DNA of 64,000 bases from Mycolicibacterium malmesburyense (GCF_001050015.1 NZ_CVTB01000088.1:17520-81519), one strand, 5' to 3'; shown: positions 9,246-18,310, counted from the first letter of the stretch. Notes: generated from the letters alone by a model not told the origin. Translations and numbers: made by a program.

Positions 9246-9322
9246 GCCCGAAAGTGTGCGACCAGCGCGGCGGCACCGTCTTGGATGCTCTTGCGCTGTT
9301 CTCGGTGCAGGCTTGCTCGGGA

Positions 9323-10219
9323 CTAAGCTCCCGAAGGCGCTCGACGCAGCTCCGCCGGCGTCGTGTCGAAGGCCCGCTTGAACGATTTGGTCAGATGGCT
9401 CTGGTCGCAGAACCCCGTCGCCCCGACGATTTCCTTGAGCTCCATTTCGCTGTGCAGGATCAGGTAACGCGCGCGTTCCACTCGCCGTCGCTGGACGTAC
9501 GCATGCGGTGGCACGCCGAACCGCTTCTTGAACAGCCGCGCAAAGTGATACCGGCTCATCCCCGCGACCCCGGCCAGCGACTCCAGTCGTAGGTCGGCGG
9601 CGAGGTTGTCGTCGATGTACTCCTCGACCTGGCGGGCATGAACTGCGCTCAGCGCTCCGGGGCACCGGGGGGCACGAACACGCGATTCGGCGTGGTGGCG
9701 CAGTAATTGCACACTGAGCTGAGTGATCACTGCATCCCGGTAGAGGGCGCCGCCGAACGCGTCGCGCCGCAACTCCGTTGCCAGCGTGATGATCCCCTGT
9801 TGGATGACGGGATCCCGAACCTGAAAGCATTCCTGAATCGCGACGCTGTCGACATGCCGGTCGTAGACCTCGGACGCGAAATCTGCCAGCCGGTGTGCAT
9901 TGAGGTAGAGCACCGTGGCCTGAAACCCTCTGCTCCACTGCCAGGCCGATTCGTAGCCGGGCCGAAGTATCGAGAAGTCTCCCGGACTCATCAGTGTCTT
10001 GCTACGGATCGCACCGCATTTGAGCGCGATCTGGGCGCGGGTCTGCCACGCGATGACAGCGACGTCGCGCAGTGGCGGAACCTGCGTCCGGTGTGAATGG
10101 AATTGATAGATACGCAGATCGGCTCCCGGAAGCTGCCCATCACTGGTGGCCAGCACACACTTCGCAGGGACCGCACGGTCAACCCCGGTGGCGTCGACGT
10201 TCTTCGGCGGCTTCACCAT
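9323..10219 (-). CDS. AraC-family transcriptional regulator
   Basis: The 298-residue regulator has an AraC-binding-like N-terminal domain (about 1-190, similar in layout to AraC/OxyR-type ligand-binding regulators) and a typical double helix-turn-helix C-terminus (about 195-295; LESLAGVAGMSRYHFARLFK, then EIVGATGFCDQSHLTKSFKR). It sits between the FAD monooxygenase (downstream, same strand, 77-bp gap) and a divergent SDR/epoxide hydrolase pair, and probably activates one or both. The ligand is unknown. Confidence 0.9.
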   Translation of the reverse strand: MVKPPKNVDATGVDRAVPAKCVLATSDGQLPGADLRIYQFHSHRTQVPPLRDVAVIAWQTRAQIALKCGAIRSKTLMSPGDFSILRPGYESAWQWSRGFQATVLYLNAHRLADFASEVYDRHVDSVAIQECFQVRDPVIQQGIITLATELRRDAFGGALYRDAVITQLSVQLLRHHAESRVRAPRCPGALSAVHARQVEEYIDDNLAADLRLESLAGVAGMSRYHFARLFKKRFGVPPHAYVQRRRVERARYLILHSEMELKEIVGATGFCDQSHLTKSFKRAFDTTPAELRRAPSGA

Positions 10220-10401
10220 CGCACCTCCGATGGAGTTCTCGTGGACCTGGCACAGTGTATGCGCATCGATCCGGCTGGCTGAACGGTTCTTTGGACGTGC
10301 TTGCGCGAAATGTTGGATGTCCTTGCCATCGCGCGTATCGGCAGCAGTTCGAGGGCTAACGTCTGTTCCGCTTGTAACTGACGTGGGCGACCAGGACGGT
10401 G
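10220..10401. promoter_or_regulatory. Divergent promoter region, AraC gene / SDR-epoxide hydrolase pair
   Basis: The 182-bp region separates the AraC-type gene (minus) from the SDR gene (plus). It should carry both promoters and the AraC-type half-sites. I saw no convincing long palindrome, which fits AraC regulators because they bind direct repeats. A short AGGA ribosome-binding element lies 5 bases before the SDR ATG at 10402. Confidence 0.4.
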
Positions 10402-11166
10402 ATGGTGAGCGAACGGTATCTCGGTAAGACGGTGCTGGTGACCGGCGCGGCTTCGGGTATCGGCCGAGCCATCGTCATGGGGGCCGCCGGCGAGGGGGCG
10501 CGGTTGATCCTCGGCGACATTCAAACCGATCGCTTGAGCGACCTCGCCGCGCTGTTGAAGAGACAGGGGACCGACGTCTACGCCACGCACTGCGACGTGA
10601 CGAGCACGGCCGCGGTCGAGGAACTTGTTGCCAATGGCTCGCATACGTTGGGAGAAATCGATGTCGCGTTTGCGAACGCAGGTATTCTCGGCACGCCAGG
10701 CGACATATGGACGTATTCCGAAGCGGAATTCACCAAGATCCTCGACGTCAATGTCACCGGCACGTGGCGAACCTTGCGGGCGGTCCTGCCGGGGATGATC
10801 GAGCGCCGAAGCGGCAACGTCGTCGCAACGGCGTCGGCGGCAGGTCTCATCGGGCCGGCCGGCCTGCCGGCCTACGTCGCGAGCAAGCACGCAGTCGTCG
10901 GCTTGGTGAAGTCGACCGCGATGAACGTCGCACCGTACGGGATACGCGTCAACGCGTTCTGCCCACACATGGTCGACACCCCGATGCTCGACAAGGTGTC
11001 CGACGAGATTCCTGGACTCCGAGAGTCCCTGGATCAGCAGACGCCGCTCGGTCGCGTGGCGACCGCCGAGGAAGTGGCCCGGTCCGCTCTGTGGCTGGGT
11101 TCGGACGAGTCGAGCTTCGTCACCGGCCACCCGCTGCTCGTCGACGGCGGACTCGTCGCTCAGTAA
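10402..11166 (+). CDS. Short-chain dehydrogenase/reductase
   Basis: The classical SDR of 254 residues has the NAD(P)-binding GAASGIG motif (about 16-22), an acidic residue after the second strand (GDIQ) that favours NAD, the NAG motif (FANAG), and the catalytic Tyr-x-x-x-Lys (YVASK) with a preceding serine (ATASAAG). The end has the usual TGHPLLVDGG block. It starts at ATG 10402; a GTG one codon earlier is too close to the AGGA element. It lies 24 bp upstream of an EphB-like gene and is probably its partner, oxidising the diol produced by the hydrolase. That coupling is inferred. Confidence 0.9.
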   Translation: MVSERYLGKTVLVTGAASGIGRAIVMGAAGEGARLILGDIQTDRLSDLAALLKRQGTDVYATHCDVTSTAAVEELVANGSHTLGEIDVAFANAGILGTPGDIWTYSEAEFTKILDVNVTGTWRTLRAVLPGMIERRSGNVVATASAAGLIGPAGLPAYVASKHAVVGLVKSTAMNVAPYGIRVNAFCPHMVDTPMLDKVSDEIPGLRESLDQQTPLGRVATAEEVARSALWLGSDESSFVTGHPLLVDGGLVAQ

Positions 11167-11190
11167 CCGTGCACGGCTGATACCAGGAGT

Positions 11191-12240
11191 GTGAAATTGA
11201 TTCACCGACAGATCAACTGCAACGGCGCCCGTATACACGCGGTTGAACAGGGATGTGGTCCGCTGGTCATTCTCATCCACGGGTTCCCGGAGTCGTGGTA
11301 CTCCTGGCGGCATCAAATTCCGGTGCTGGCCGACGCCGGATACAAGGTGGTGGCGATCGATCAACGCGGCTTTGGCCGCTCGTCGAAGTTCAGGGTGAAC
11401 TCCGCGTACCGTATCGACCGCGTCGTTGCCGACATCGAGGCGCTGATCGACGCATACGGCGAACAACAGGCGGTGGTGATCGGCCACGATTGGGGCGCTC
11501 CCGTCGCGTGGACGTTCGCCTGGCTTCATCCGGATCGCTGCGCCGGCGTCGTCGGAATGAGTGTCCCGTTCGCGGGACGGGGCCTGATCGGCTTGCCGGG
11601 CTGCCCTTTCGGCGAAGTGCGTCCTCGTGACTATCATGTCGAACTCGCCGGCCCGGGCCGAACCTTCTACCAGGACTACTTCTCCGAGCAGGACGCGATC
11701 ATCGGCGAAATTGAAGAAGACCTTCGGCGGTGGCTCCTGGGCCTCGTCTACACCGTCTCCGGAGAAGCGGCCGCCGCCGCGGTCGCGGCCGGCGGGGTAC
11801 CTGAGGATCCCGTCGAGGCGTTGCGCTACGGGCCGCTCTGTATGGCCGACGGGGCGCGGCTGTCGGATGCGTTCGTATATCCCGAAGCGACGCCGGAATG
11901 GTTCACCGACCAGGATCTGGACTTCTATTCCGACGAGTTCCAGCGCGCCGGATTCGCCGGTGGTCTGGCGTTCTATCACAACGTCGATGCGGGATGGCAG
12001 GTGCTGGAGGACGTCGCGAACGAACCGTTGACGCCGCCCGCGATGTTCATCGGCGGTGAATACGACATCGCCACGGTGTGGGGAGCCGAGGCGATGGAAC
12101 GGGCGGACGAGAAAATGTCTGACTATCGTGGCGGCCGAGTGATCTCCTCCGCAGGTCACTGGATTCAGCAGGAGTGTCCCGGCGAAACGAATCGGCTGTT
12201 GCTCGAGTTTCTCGGTCAATTGCCCACTGCCGCATCATGA
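11191..12240 (+). CDS. EphB-like alpha/beta-hydrolase epoxide hydrolase (second copy)
   Basis: The alpha/beta-hydrolase epoxide hydrolase of up to 349 residues is a close paralogue of the EphB at 14667-15740. It has the oxyanion motif HGFPESWYSWRHQ (about 30-42), the nucleophile in GHDWGAP (D100), the acid in GGEYDIAT, the base in SSAGHWIQQE, and family tyrosines in the cap. Substrate epoxides are opened to diols through an ester on the aspartate. GTG 11191 follows AGGAG by only one base, so the TTG at 11197 (7 bases after AGGAG) may be the true start, which would remove two residues. It forms a two-gene unit with the upstream SDR. Confidence 0.92.
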   Translation: MKLIHRQINCNGARIHAVEQGCGPLVILIHGFPESWYSWRHQIPVLADAGYKVVAIDQRGFGRSSKFRVNSAYRIDRVVADIEALIDAYGEQQAVVIGHDWGAPVAWTFAWLHPDRCAGVVGMSVPFAGRGLIGLPGCPFGEVRPRDYHVELAGPGRTFYQDYFSEQDAIIGEIEEDLRRWLLGLVYTVSGEAAAAAVAAGGVPEDPVEALRYGPLCMADGARLSDAFVYPEATPEWFTDQDLDFYSDEFQRAGFAGGLAFYHNVDAGWQVLEDVANEPLTPPAMFIGGEYDIATVWGAEAMERADEKMSDYRGGRVISSAGHWIQQECPGETNRLLLEFLGQLPTAAS

Positions 12241-12255
12241 GTAAGGGCGCCGGCT

Positions 12256-13026
12256 TCACCACAGCGCGGCGCGGGTACCGCCGTCGGCCAGCTGCGCGGT
12301 GCCGTTGACCATCGACGCGTCGTCGGACAGCAGGAAGGCAACCACCCCGGCCATCTCCTCGGGCCCGGCCATCCGGCCCTGCAGACGGCCGATCATGGTG
12401 TCCGCCCCGCCTTCGCCGAGCACCTCGTCGAACGTCGTCATCGCGGTCCGCTGCATCGGAGTGTCGACGAACGCCGGCAGCACCGCGTTGGATCGCACGC
12501 CGGCCGAACGTAATTCGGCCGCGGTGATGCGACTCAGATGGATGATTCCCGCCTTCGACATGCCGTACGCTGCGGTGCCCGCGGCGGCCACCAGTCCCGC
12601 CAGCGAGGACATGTTGACGATGGCGCCGCCACCGCGTTCGATCATCTTCGGCGCGGCGTGCTTGGTGCACAACCACGCGCCGCGCAGGTTGATCCGCACC
12701 ACCCGGTCGAAATCCTCGACCGTGGTGTCGAGCAGCGACGCGAAGTGCACCACACCAGCATTGGCGACCAGCTTGTCGACGCCTCCGAACGCTGCCGTAC
12801 AGGCGTCGATCATGCCGATCACCTGCTGCTCGTCGCTGATGTCGACGCGATGCCCGACGGCACCGCCGCCGATCTTGGCCGCCGCAGCCTCGGCCGACCC
12901 GCCGTCGATGTCGGCACACAGCACCCGACAACCCTCGACGGCAAGCCGTTCCGCGATAGCGAGGCCAATGCCCGCGCCGGCTCCCGTGACGATCGCCGCC
13001 TTGCCGGCGAGATCTGGATGTGTCAT
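12256..13026 (-). CDS. Short-chain dehydrogenase/reductase (Rv1941-like)
   Basis: The 256-residue classical SDR has GAGAGIG (about 16-22) for cofactor, CADID giving an acidic residue that favours NAD, NAG at about 89-91, serine in NMSSLAG, and YGMSK for the catalytic Tyr/Lys. It is the last gene of the minus-strand operon that begins with the LLM monooxygenase. From memory, M. tuberculosis Rv1941 is a 256-residue SDR in the same place after ribA1. It probably oxidises an alcohol or diol made by the upstream oxygenase and epoxide hydrolase. It starts 49 bp after the RibBA-like gene ends and is convergent with the second ephB-like gene. Confidence 0.92.
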   Translation of the reverse strand: MTHPDLAGKAAIVTGAGAGIGLAIAERLAVEGCRVLCADIDGGSAEAAAAKIGGGAVGHRVDISDEQQVIGMIDACTAAFGGVDKLVANAGVVHFASLLDTTVEDFDRVVRINLRGAWLCTKHAAPKMIERGGGAIVNMSSLAGLVAAAGTAAYGMSKAGIIHLSRITAAELRSAGVRSNAVLPAFVDTPMQRTAMTTFDEVLGEGGADTMIGRLQGRMAGPEEMAGVVAFLLSDDASMVNGTAQLADGGTRAALW

Positions 13027-13075
13027 CGAGTCACCTTGAGTCGTGCCGCCGCCCCTGCCACGTCACCCTGCCATG

Positions 13076-14158
13076 TCACCCGGCGACCCGTAGCCCATGC
13101 TCGCGAATCGCCCCGAAGATCACCAGGCCGAATCCCGGTGCGTCATCGGACAGCCGGACGGTGTAGACGCCCAGATCGCGCAGAACCCACCCCACCGTCT
13201 GCGAGACCGCTTCCGAATCAAAATCTTCGGTGTTCGTCAGGCCGCAGGCGCGCATCGGACCGGGCGGGCGCAGGTAGATGACGACCCCGCCGTCCTGCGC
13301 CCTCATATCGCTTAACGCGCGGTCCAGATCGGTACCGCATCGGCAGGCGGTCGAGCCGAAGACATCCGACGTCAGACACTCGACGTGGACGTGGAGCGGT
13401 ACCGGCACCCCGGCGCCGACATCACCGATGATGACGGCCAGGTGCTCACCGTCGCCGTGTGCGTCACGGAACCCGATGGCACGGAACGCGCTGCCCCGGT
13501 TCGGCAGCACCGTCTCGGCCATTCGCACGACCTGGGGCTCGATGCGCCGCCGATAGCTGACGAGTTCCGCGACGGAGACGACGGCCAATCCGTGCTCGAG
13601 GGCGAATTCGAGCAGTTCGCCACCTCGCGCCATCGCGCTGGGCCGGTGGCGGGACACGATGTCGCACATCCCCGCGGCCTCTCGCCGGCCTGCGAGGCGG
13701 GCGAGGTCGAGGGCTGCCTCGGCAGGACCCGGCCGTCCCAGCACGCCGTCCGGGGCCACCTCGACCGGAACCACATGCCCGGGCCGACGAAAGTCCGATG
13801 TCTCAGAACTTTTCGCCGCCAGCGCGGCGATGGTCGCCGCCCGGTCGGTCGCCGATATCCCGGTGCCGGTACCCCGCCAATCGACCGCCACCCGATGGGC
13901 GCCCGCATCGGAGTGGGTGTCGCCGCGGTGGCAGATCGGCGGCAGGTTCAGCCGCTCACACTCGGCGGTCGGCAGCGCGACCCTGACATAGCCCGAGGAA
14001 TGCCGGACCGTGAAGGCCAGTAACTGGGGCGTGGCTGCTTCGGCAGCGAAAGCGAGATATCCCTCATGGTCGTTCTCCGGGCCCATCGTGATGACCACGG
14101 GGCGCCCGGCGCCCACCGCTGTGATTGCGCGACGGACCCTGGTGTCGGTCGTCTTCAT
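13076..14158 (-). CDS. ribA1: Degenerate RibBA-like protein (Rv1940/RibA1 type)
   Basis: The 360-residue protein has the two-domain plan of RibBA: a DHBP synthase-like part (about 1-200) and a GTP cyclohydrolase II-like part (about 200-360). Conserved pieces are TGISATDRAATI, FRRPGHVVP, and the zinc cysteines of ECLTSDVFGSTACRCG. Key catalytic pieces look changed: the DExRENEGDL acidic loop reads GPENDHEGYL, the GHTEA histidine site reads GPAEA, and the GRGIGL arginine loop reads GPMRACGL. Ordinary riboflavin synthesis is therefore doubtful. Its start overlaps the flavin reductase stop by 4 bp. M. tuberculosis has the same gene (annotated ribA1) in the same order. It may supply or bind a modified flavin for the local oxygenases; that is a guess. 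Confidence 0.8.
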   Translation of the reverse strand: MKTTDTRVRRAITAVGAGRPVVITMGPENDHEGYLAFAAEAATPQLLAFTVRHSSGYVRVALPTAECERLNLPPICHRGDTHSDAGAHRVAVDWRGTGTGISATDRAATIAALAAKSSETSDFRRPGHVVPVEVAPDGVLGRPGPAEAALDLARLAGRREAAGMCDIVSRHRPSAMARGGELLEFALEHGLAVVSVAELVSYRRRIEPQVVRMAETVLPNRGSAFRAIGFRDAHGDGEHLAVIIGDVGAGVPVPLHVHVECLTSDVFGSTACRCGTDLDRALSDMRAQDGGVVIYLRPPGPMRACGLTNTEDFDSEAVSQTVGWVLRDLGVYTVRLSDDAPGFGLVIFGAIREHGLRVAG

Positions 14159-14667
14159 ATCTGCTCCTGTAAGTCCGCGCGGGCGATCCGGTGAAACCGG
14201 CTGCCGTGAAACACAAGTGGCGGCATGGCGGCATCTGCGTCCAAGGCACAGACCTCGAGAACTGCGATCGTGTGATCACCCGCTCGTACCTCGCTGCGTA
14301 ATCGGCAATCCAGCCAGGCACTGGCCCTGGACACGACCACCGCTCCGGTCGCCAGCTCCGTCCAGGGCACACCGGCGAACCGGTCACCCTCTTTGCGCGA
14401 CAGACTGCGACAAGCATCGCCGTGGTCCTCGGCCAGCACACTCAGGCCCAGCCGCGCAGCCTTCTTCAGCCGTGGCCACGTCCTGGAGTCGTTTTGGATA
14501 CAGATCGAGACGAGCGGCGGTTCGACCGAAACCGACGTGAACGAACTCGCCGCCATCCCCACCGGCTCTCCGTCGACCATCGCGCACACGGCGGTCACCC
14601 CCGACGGGTAGCAGCCGTAAACCCGTCGCAGTTCGGCGCCGTCAATGGGTGGGGGGCGCAGTTCCAC
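14155..14667 (-). CDS. Flavin reductase domain protein (Rv1939-like)
   Basis: The 170-residue protein belongs to the flavin reductase-like (HpaC/FMN-binding split-barrel) family. Typical blocks are YPSGVTAVCA (about 17-26), GMAASSFTSVSVEPPLVSIC (about 36-55) and the C-terminal GDHTIAVLEV. Members reduce free FMN or FAD with NAD(P)H and supply two-component monooxygenases. I place the start at GTG 14667 because it shares its first base with the ephB stop (TAGTG), a translational coupling, and because the length then fits. It should feed the LLM or FAD monooxygenases of this operon. Confidence 0.88.
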   Translation of the reverse strand: MELRPPPIDGAELRRVYGCYPSGVTAVCAMVDGEPVGMAASSFTSVSVEPPLVSICIQNDSRTWPRLKKAARLGLSVLAEDHGDACRSLSRKEGDRFAGVPWTELATGAVVVSRASAWLDCRLRSEVRAGDHTIAVLEVCALDADAAMPPLVFHGSRFHRIARADLQEQI

Positions 14668-15740
14668 TAGTGCAGTCCCGCCAGGAAATCGAGCAGCAGC
14701 CGGTTGGTCTCCTTGGGCTCTTCTTGTTGGATCCAGTGCCCGACATCGGCGATCATGTGGGTGCCGCAGTAATTGGGCATCACCTCGTGGGCGCGTTCGA
14801 CCGCCTCGGCCCCCCATGTCGTCCCGACGTCGTACTGGCCCCCGATGAACAGCGCCGGTGGGGTCAGCGGCGTGCCTTCCTGCTCGGCGAGGTCGCACCA
14901 GTCGTTGTCGATGTTGTGGTAGAAGCTCAACGGCCCGCCGAACCCGGATCGTTCGAACTCTGCGGTGTAGAAGTCGAGATCGGCATCGGTGAACCAGTCC
15001 GGCATCGTTTCCGGGTAGCTGAACGCGTCCTTGAGGCGCGCCCCTTCCGGTAGGCACAGCGGACCGGAGCGGATCACCTCGACGGGATCCATTGACGCCA
15101 GGTCGACGCCGGCGGCCACCGCCGCCTGGGTGGCCGCGATCATTCCCTGACCCGACACGGTGTAGGTCAGGCCGAGCAGCCAGCCGCGGAGATCCTCTTC
15201 GATCTCGGCGATGATCGCGTCTTGTTCGGAGAAGTAATCCTGATACCACAGCTTCCCGGGGCCGGCCAGCTCGAGGTGGTAATCGTTGGGCCTGCGCTCA
15301 CCGAATGGGCTACCGGGCAGGCCGATCACCCCGCGACCGGCGAACGGAACACTGATGCCGACGACGCCGCGGCACCGGTCCGGATGCAGCCAGGCCGACG
15401 TCCACGCCACCGGGGCGCCCCAGTCGTGACCGACCACGACCGCCTGCTTCTCGCCGTAGGCGTCGATGACTCCCACGATGTCGCCGACCAATTCCTTGAT
15501 GCGGTACGCCTTTTGCACCCGGTACTTCGACGAGCGCCCGTAGCCACGCTGATCGATCGCCACCACCCGGTATCCCGCGTTGGCCAGCGCGGGAATCTGG
15601 TGGCGCCACGAGTACCACGACTCCGGGAAGCCGTGCACCAGGATCACCAGCGGTCCCTCACCCTGCTCCACGGCGTGGATGCGGGTTCCGCGGCAGTCGA
15701 GCAACCGATGGGTTGGCGACATCTGCGTCATGTGCGACAT
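14667..15740 (-). CDS. ephB: Epoxide hydrolase EphB
   Basis: The 357-residue alpha/beta-hydrolase epoxide hydrolase is very close, as far as I recall, to the crystallised M. tuberculosis EphB (Rv1938). It has HGFPESWYSWRHQ (about 36-48), nucleophile D106 in GHDWGAPVAW, the charge-relay acid in GGQYDVGT, and the catalytic histidine in DVGHWIQQE. The first ATG at 15740 has an AAGGGG element about 7 bases upstream; ATGs four and seven codons in are alternatives. It converts epoxides to vicinal diols. It lies 13 bp after the fusion oxygenase gene, so the product of that enzyme is its probable substrate. Confidence 0.95.
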   Translation of the reverse strand: MSHMTQMSPTHRLLDCRGTRIHAVEQGEGPLVILVHGFPESWYSWRHQIPALANAGYRVVAIDQRGYGRSSKYRVQKAYRIKELVGDIVGVIDAYGEKQAVVVGHDWGAPVAWTSAWLHPDRCRGVVGISVPFAGRGVIGLPGSPFGERRPNDYHLELAGPGKLWYQDYFSEQDAIIAEIEEDLRGWLLGLTYTVSGQGMIAATQAAVAAGVDLASMDPVEVIRSGPLCLPEGARLKDAFSYPETMPDWFTDADLDFYTAEFERSGFGGPLSFYHNIDNDWCDLAEQEGTPLTPPALFIGGQYDVGTTWGAEAVERAHEVMPNYCGTHMIADVGHWIQQEEPKETNRLLLDFLAGLH

Positions 15741-15753
15741 GTGAGCCCCTTCT

Positions 15754-18288
15754 CTAGCGGGAATGGCTTGCGGCGAAACCGACTGCCGGTTCCTCGGATT
15801 GCTCCAGATGGTCGGGAGGCGGGATGGTGCGGTTCTGGTAGTTGCGGGCGATCAACGTCTGCTGGCCCGAAAGCCTGGTCCGCGCCCACTTGCCCAGGAC
15901 CCGCCCGGCGACCCTCGGCGACATCAACGCCGCAGGCGGCTTGACCAAATGGACGACCGCCAAGAATTCCCGGTAGGTATCTGGGTCGTCGTGAACCAGT
16001 TCCATCACCCGATCCATGTACCAGGTCAGCGCGCGGAAGTAGAACGGGCGCTTCTTGGTCACGTCCTTCACCCAGTCGAACCGGAGGTTCTGCTCCCTGA
16101 TCACGAACCAGGCCGTGTCGGCCAGCTTCGCGATCCGGCGGTAGTACCGCCGCGGCAGCTCAGGGTCATTGGATCCGCGTCTCGCGAGTAGCGTCTGCAT
16201 CTCACGGACTTCCTTGAGCGCCAATGTCATACCGAGCCCCGAGACCGGGTCGGCGCTGGTGTAAGCGTCGCCCACCGCCAGCAGTCCGCGCGGCAGGTTG
16301 CGCTTCTTCTCGTAACGCAGCCTCAGCATGTTGGGATAGCGGAAGTTGTAAATCGGCGACGCCGGCTCCAGCCCGTCGATGTTCTCGCCGACAACCGGTG
16401 AGGGCATCAGGTCGGCGAATCGGCGGAACTCCTCGGCGGTCCGTGGTGGCGAATAGCAGTTGTAGGCGACCAGTGTGGTGGACAGGATCGTGCGCGAGCT
16501 GTCGGTGTAGTACTGCGCCGCGTAGGTGTCCTCGTACGGTCGGTACGCGTAGCAGATCATCATCACCTTGTCCCGCCACTGCCGTTCGGGCGGCACTCGG
16601 TGAAGCATGGTCGAGTAGAAGCAGTTGATGATGTCCTGCTCGACCTCGGGCGCCCCGATCCCTACGTGCTCGAGGAACTCCGGCACACGGGTGTTCTTGC
16701 CCGAGGCGTCCACCACGAATTCGGCGGGTATGACCTCCAATTCACCGCGCCGGTCCACCGCAACCCCGATCACGGTGTTGGCCTTGCTGTCGTAGACCAG
16801 ATCGGCGACCTCTGCCTCGTAATGGAAGTCGACGCGCGGTTCGTCGTCCAAACGACGGCGCACGCACCACTCGAGCAGTGGACGACCGGCGCAGACGATC
16901 TGGATGTCGCCGGTTCCCGGCTTCTTCCAGGTGCCGCCCAGGCGGATGCGGTACTGGGCGGCCATGTCGACGTCGAATGCGCCTTCGCGCACCATATCGT
17001 CGATGATGCCGGGAAAGATGCGCTCCAACTCGATGCGCCCCGCGGTGAGCAGATGGTGCAGGTGCCAGCCCTGCGCCGCGCCCGGCCGGCCCTCGCGGCG
17101 GCGGTGCGGGTCATCCTTCTCCAGCACGATCACCCGCTCGAAGAACTCGGTCAGCATCTTGGCAGCGGTGATGCCGGCGATGCTGCCTCCGATGACCACG
17201 GCGGTGCCGCGACCCCGGTGCCGCACGTCGGCCATGTCGACATCGGCATAGTCCAGCCGCAGCGGGGTGCGCCGCCTTGCGGCGCCGCTCGGCACGAACT
17301 TCTCGTAGTAGAGGCCGACGCGATGAATATTGCGGTTGTCCAACCAGGTCCGAACCGCCTCCACCATCCCGGCGGGTCCGCACAGGTACACGTCGGCATC
17401 GCCGCCGCCGAACATGGCCTCGTCCAGCAGGTCGGTCACCAGCCCCACCGGTCCGGACCAGTCGGCGTCCGGGCGCGACACGATGGTGTGCACATGCAGG
17501 TCGGGGATCAGACGCTGCAGCCGGTCGAGTTCGTCGATTTTGCAGAGATCCGCGACGTCGGTCACCCCGTACAGCAGGTGGACGGGCTGACCGGCATTGT
17601 GCGCCATGCTCTGCGCCATCGCCAGGATCGCCGACAACCCGGTGCCACCGGCGACCAGCACCACCGGCCGCTGCACCGGCCTCAGATGGAAGCTGCCCTT
17701 GCTGCCCCGCAGCGCGATTCGGTCGCCCGGCTTCGCCCGGTCGCGCAGGTAGTCCGACATCACCCCGCTAGGGAGCAACCGGATGATGAACTCGAGTTCA
17801 TCGCGCCCGTCTGCGGGGTGCGCGTAGGAGTAGTTGCGCCATGCCCCGCTGCCGGGGACCTGCAGCTGCGCGAACTGGCCGGCCTTGAACGTCAGCGGCG
17901 GCATACCCGAAACATCCAGCCGCAGAAGTGCCGTGGTGGACGAGACCAGTTCTACCCCGGTCACCGTCGCGTGCCCCGTCACCAGGCTGGCCGCGTTGCC
18001 GTCCATCGGATACTGCAGTTCGATCAGGCATTCGGAGTTGGCGAAGGTCTGACAGGTCAATACCTTTCGTGCGTCGCGTTCGACCTCGGACAGTCCCTCG
18101 GTGCGGCCCATCTCGTAATCACCCGACCGGCAGGTGGCCACGCAGGTGCCGCAGATCCCGCTCTGGCACTCGTTGACGATTGCGATGCCGTTTTCCTCGG
18201 CCGCCTCCAGAATGGACTGGTCGGGCTGCGCGGTCATCGTCTTGCACGTTCCGTCCGAATACCGAACGGTGATCTTCTGCGCCTCCAT
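15754..18288 (-). CDS. Ferredoxin-reductase-FAD monooxygenase fusion (Rv1937-like)
   Basis: The 844-residue protein fuses a complete electron-transfer chain to an oxygenase. Residues 1-90 form a plant-type [2Fe-2S] ferredoxin with C41, C46, C49 and C79. Residues about 105-335 form a ferredoxin-NAD(P) reductase-like unit with the flavin motif RNYSYA (151-156), GGTGLS (214-219) and CGPAGM (303-308). Residues about 360-844 form an FAD monooxygenase with VVIGGSIAGI (365-374), VVDASGKNTR and LAVGDAYTSADPVSGLGM. The ATG at 18288 starts exactly at the ferredoxin domain. M. tuberculosis Rv1937 (possible oxygenase, about 840 residues) sits in the same order before ephB. It could epoxidise an alkene using NAD(P)H alone. 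Confidence 0.92.
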   Translation of the reverse strand: MEAQKITVRYSDGTCKTMTAQPDQSILEAAEENGIAIVNECQSGICGTCVATCRSGDYEMGRTEGLSEVERDARKVLTCQTFANSECLIELQYPMDGNAASLVTGHATVTGVELVSSTTALLRLDVSGMPPLTFKAGQFAQLQVPGSGAWRNYSYAHPADGRDELEFIIRLLPSGVMSDYLRDRAKPGDRIALRGSKGSFHLRPVQRPVVLVAGGTGLSAILAMAQSMAHNAGQPVHLLYGVTDVADLCKIDELDRLQRLIPDLHVHTIVSRPDADWSGPVGLVTDLLDEAMFGGGDADVYLCGPAGMVEAVRTWLDNRNIHRVGLYYEKFVPSGAARRRTPLRLDYADVDMADVRHRGRGTAVVIGGSIAGITAAKMLTEFFERVIVLEKDDPHRRREGRPGAAQGWHLHHLLTAGRIELERIFPGIIDDMVREGAFDVDMAAQYRIRLGGTWKKPGTGDIQIVCAGRPLLEWCVRRRLDDEPRVDFHYEAEVADLVYDSKANTVIGVAVDRRGELEVIPAEFVVDASGKNTRVPEFLEHVGIGAPEVEQDIINCFYSTMLHRVPPERQWRDKVMMICYAYRPYEDTYAAQYYTDSSRTILSTTLVAYNCYSPPRTAEEFRRFADLMPSPVVGENIDGLEPASPIYNFRYPNMLRLRYEKKRNLPRGLLAVGDAYTSADPVSGLGMTLALKEVREMQTLLARRGSNDPELPRRYYRRIAKLADTAWFVIREQNLRFDWVKDVTKKRPFYFRALTWYMDRVMELVHDDPDTYREFLAVVHLVKPPAALMSPRVAGRVLGKWARTRLSGQQTLIARNYQNRTIPPPDHLEQSEEPAVGFAASHSR

Positions 18289-18310
18289 CGGGATGTCCTT
18301 CGAATGAGCG

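Noticed and set aside
10213..12219. Long open frame on the minus strand (668 codons) opposite the SDR and EphB-like genes
   Set aside because: It is antisense to two well-supported enzymes, its product is Arg/His-rich with no family motifs, and long shadow frames are expected at this GC content.
13076..14158. RibBA-like gene as the housekeeping riboflavin enzyme or as a frameshifted pseudogene
   Set aside because: Key residues differ from active RibBA, yet the frame is intact over both domains and conserved in position in M. tuberculosis, so neither housekeeping function nor decay is well supported.
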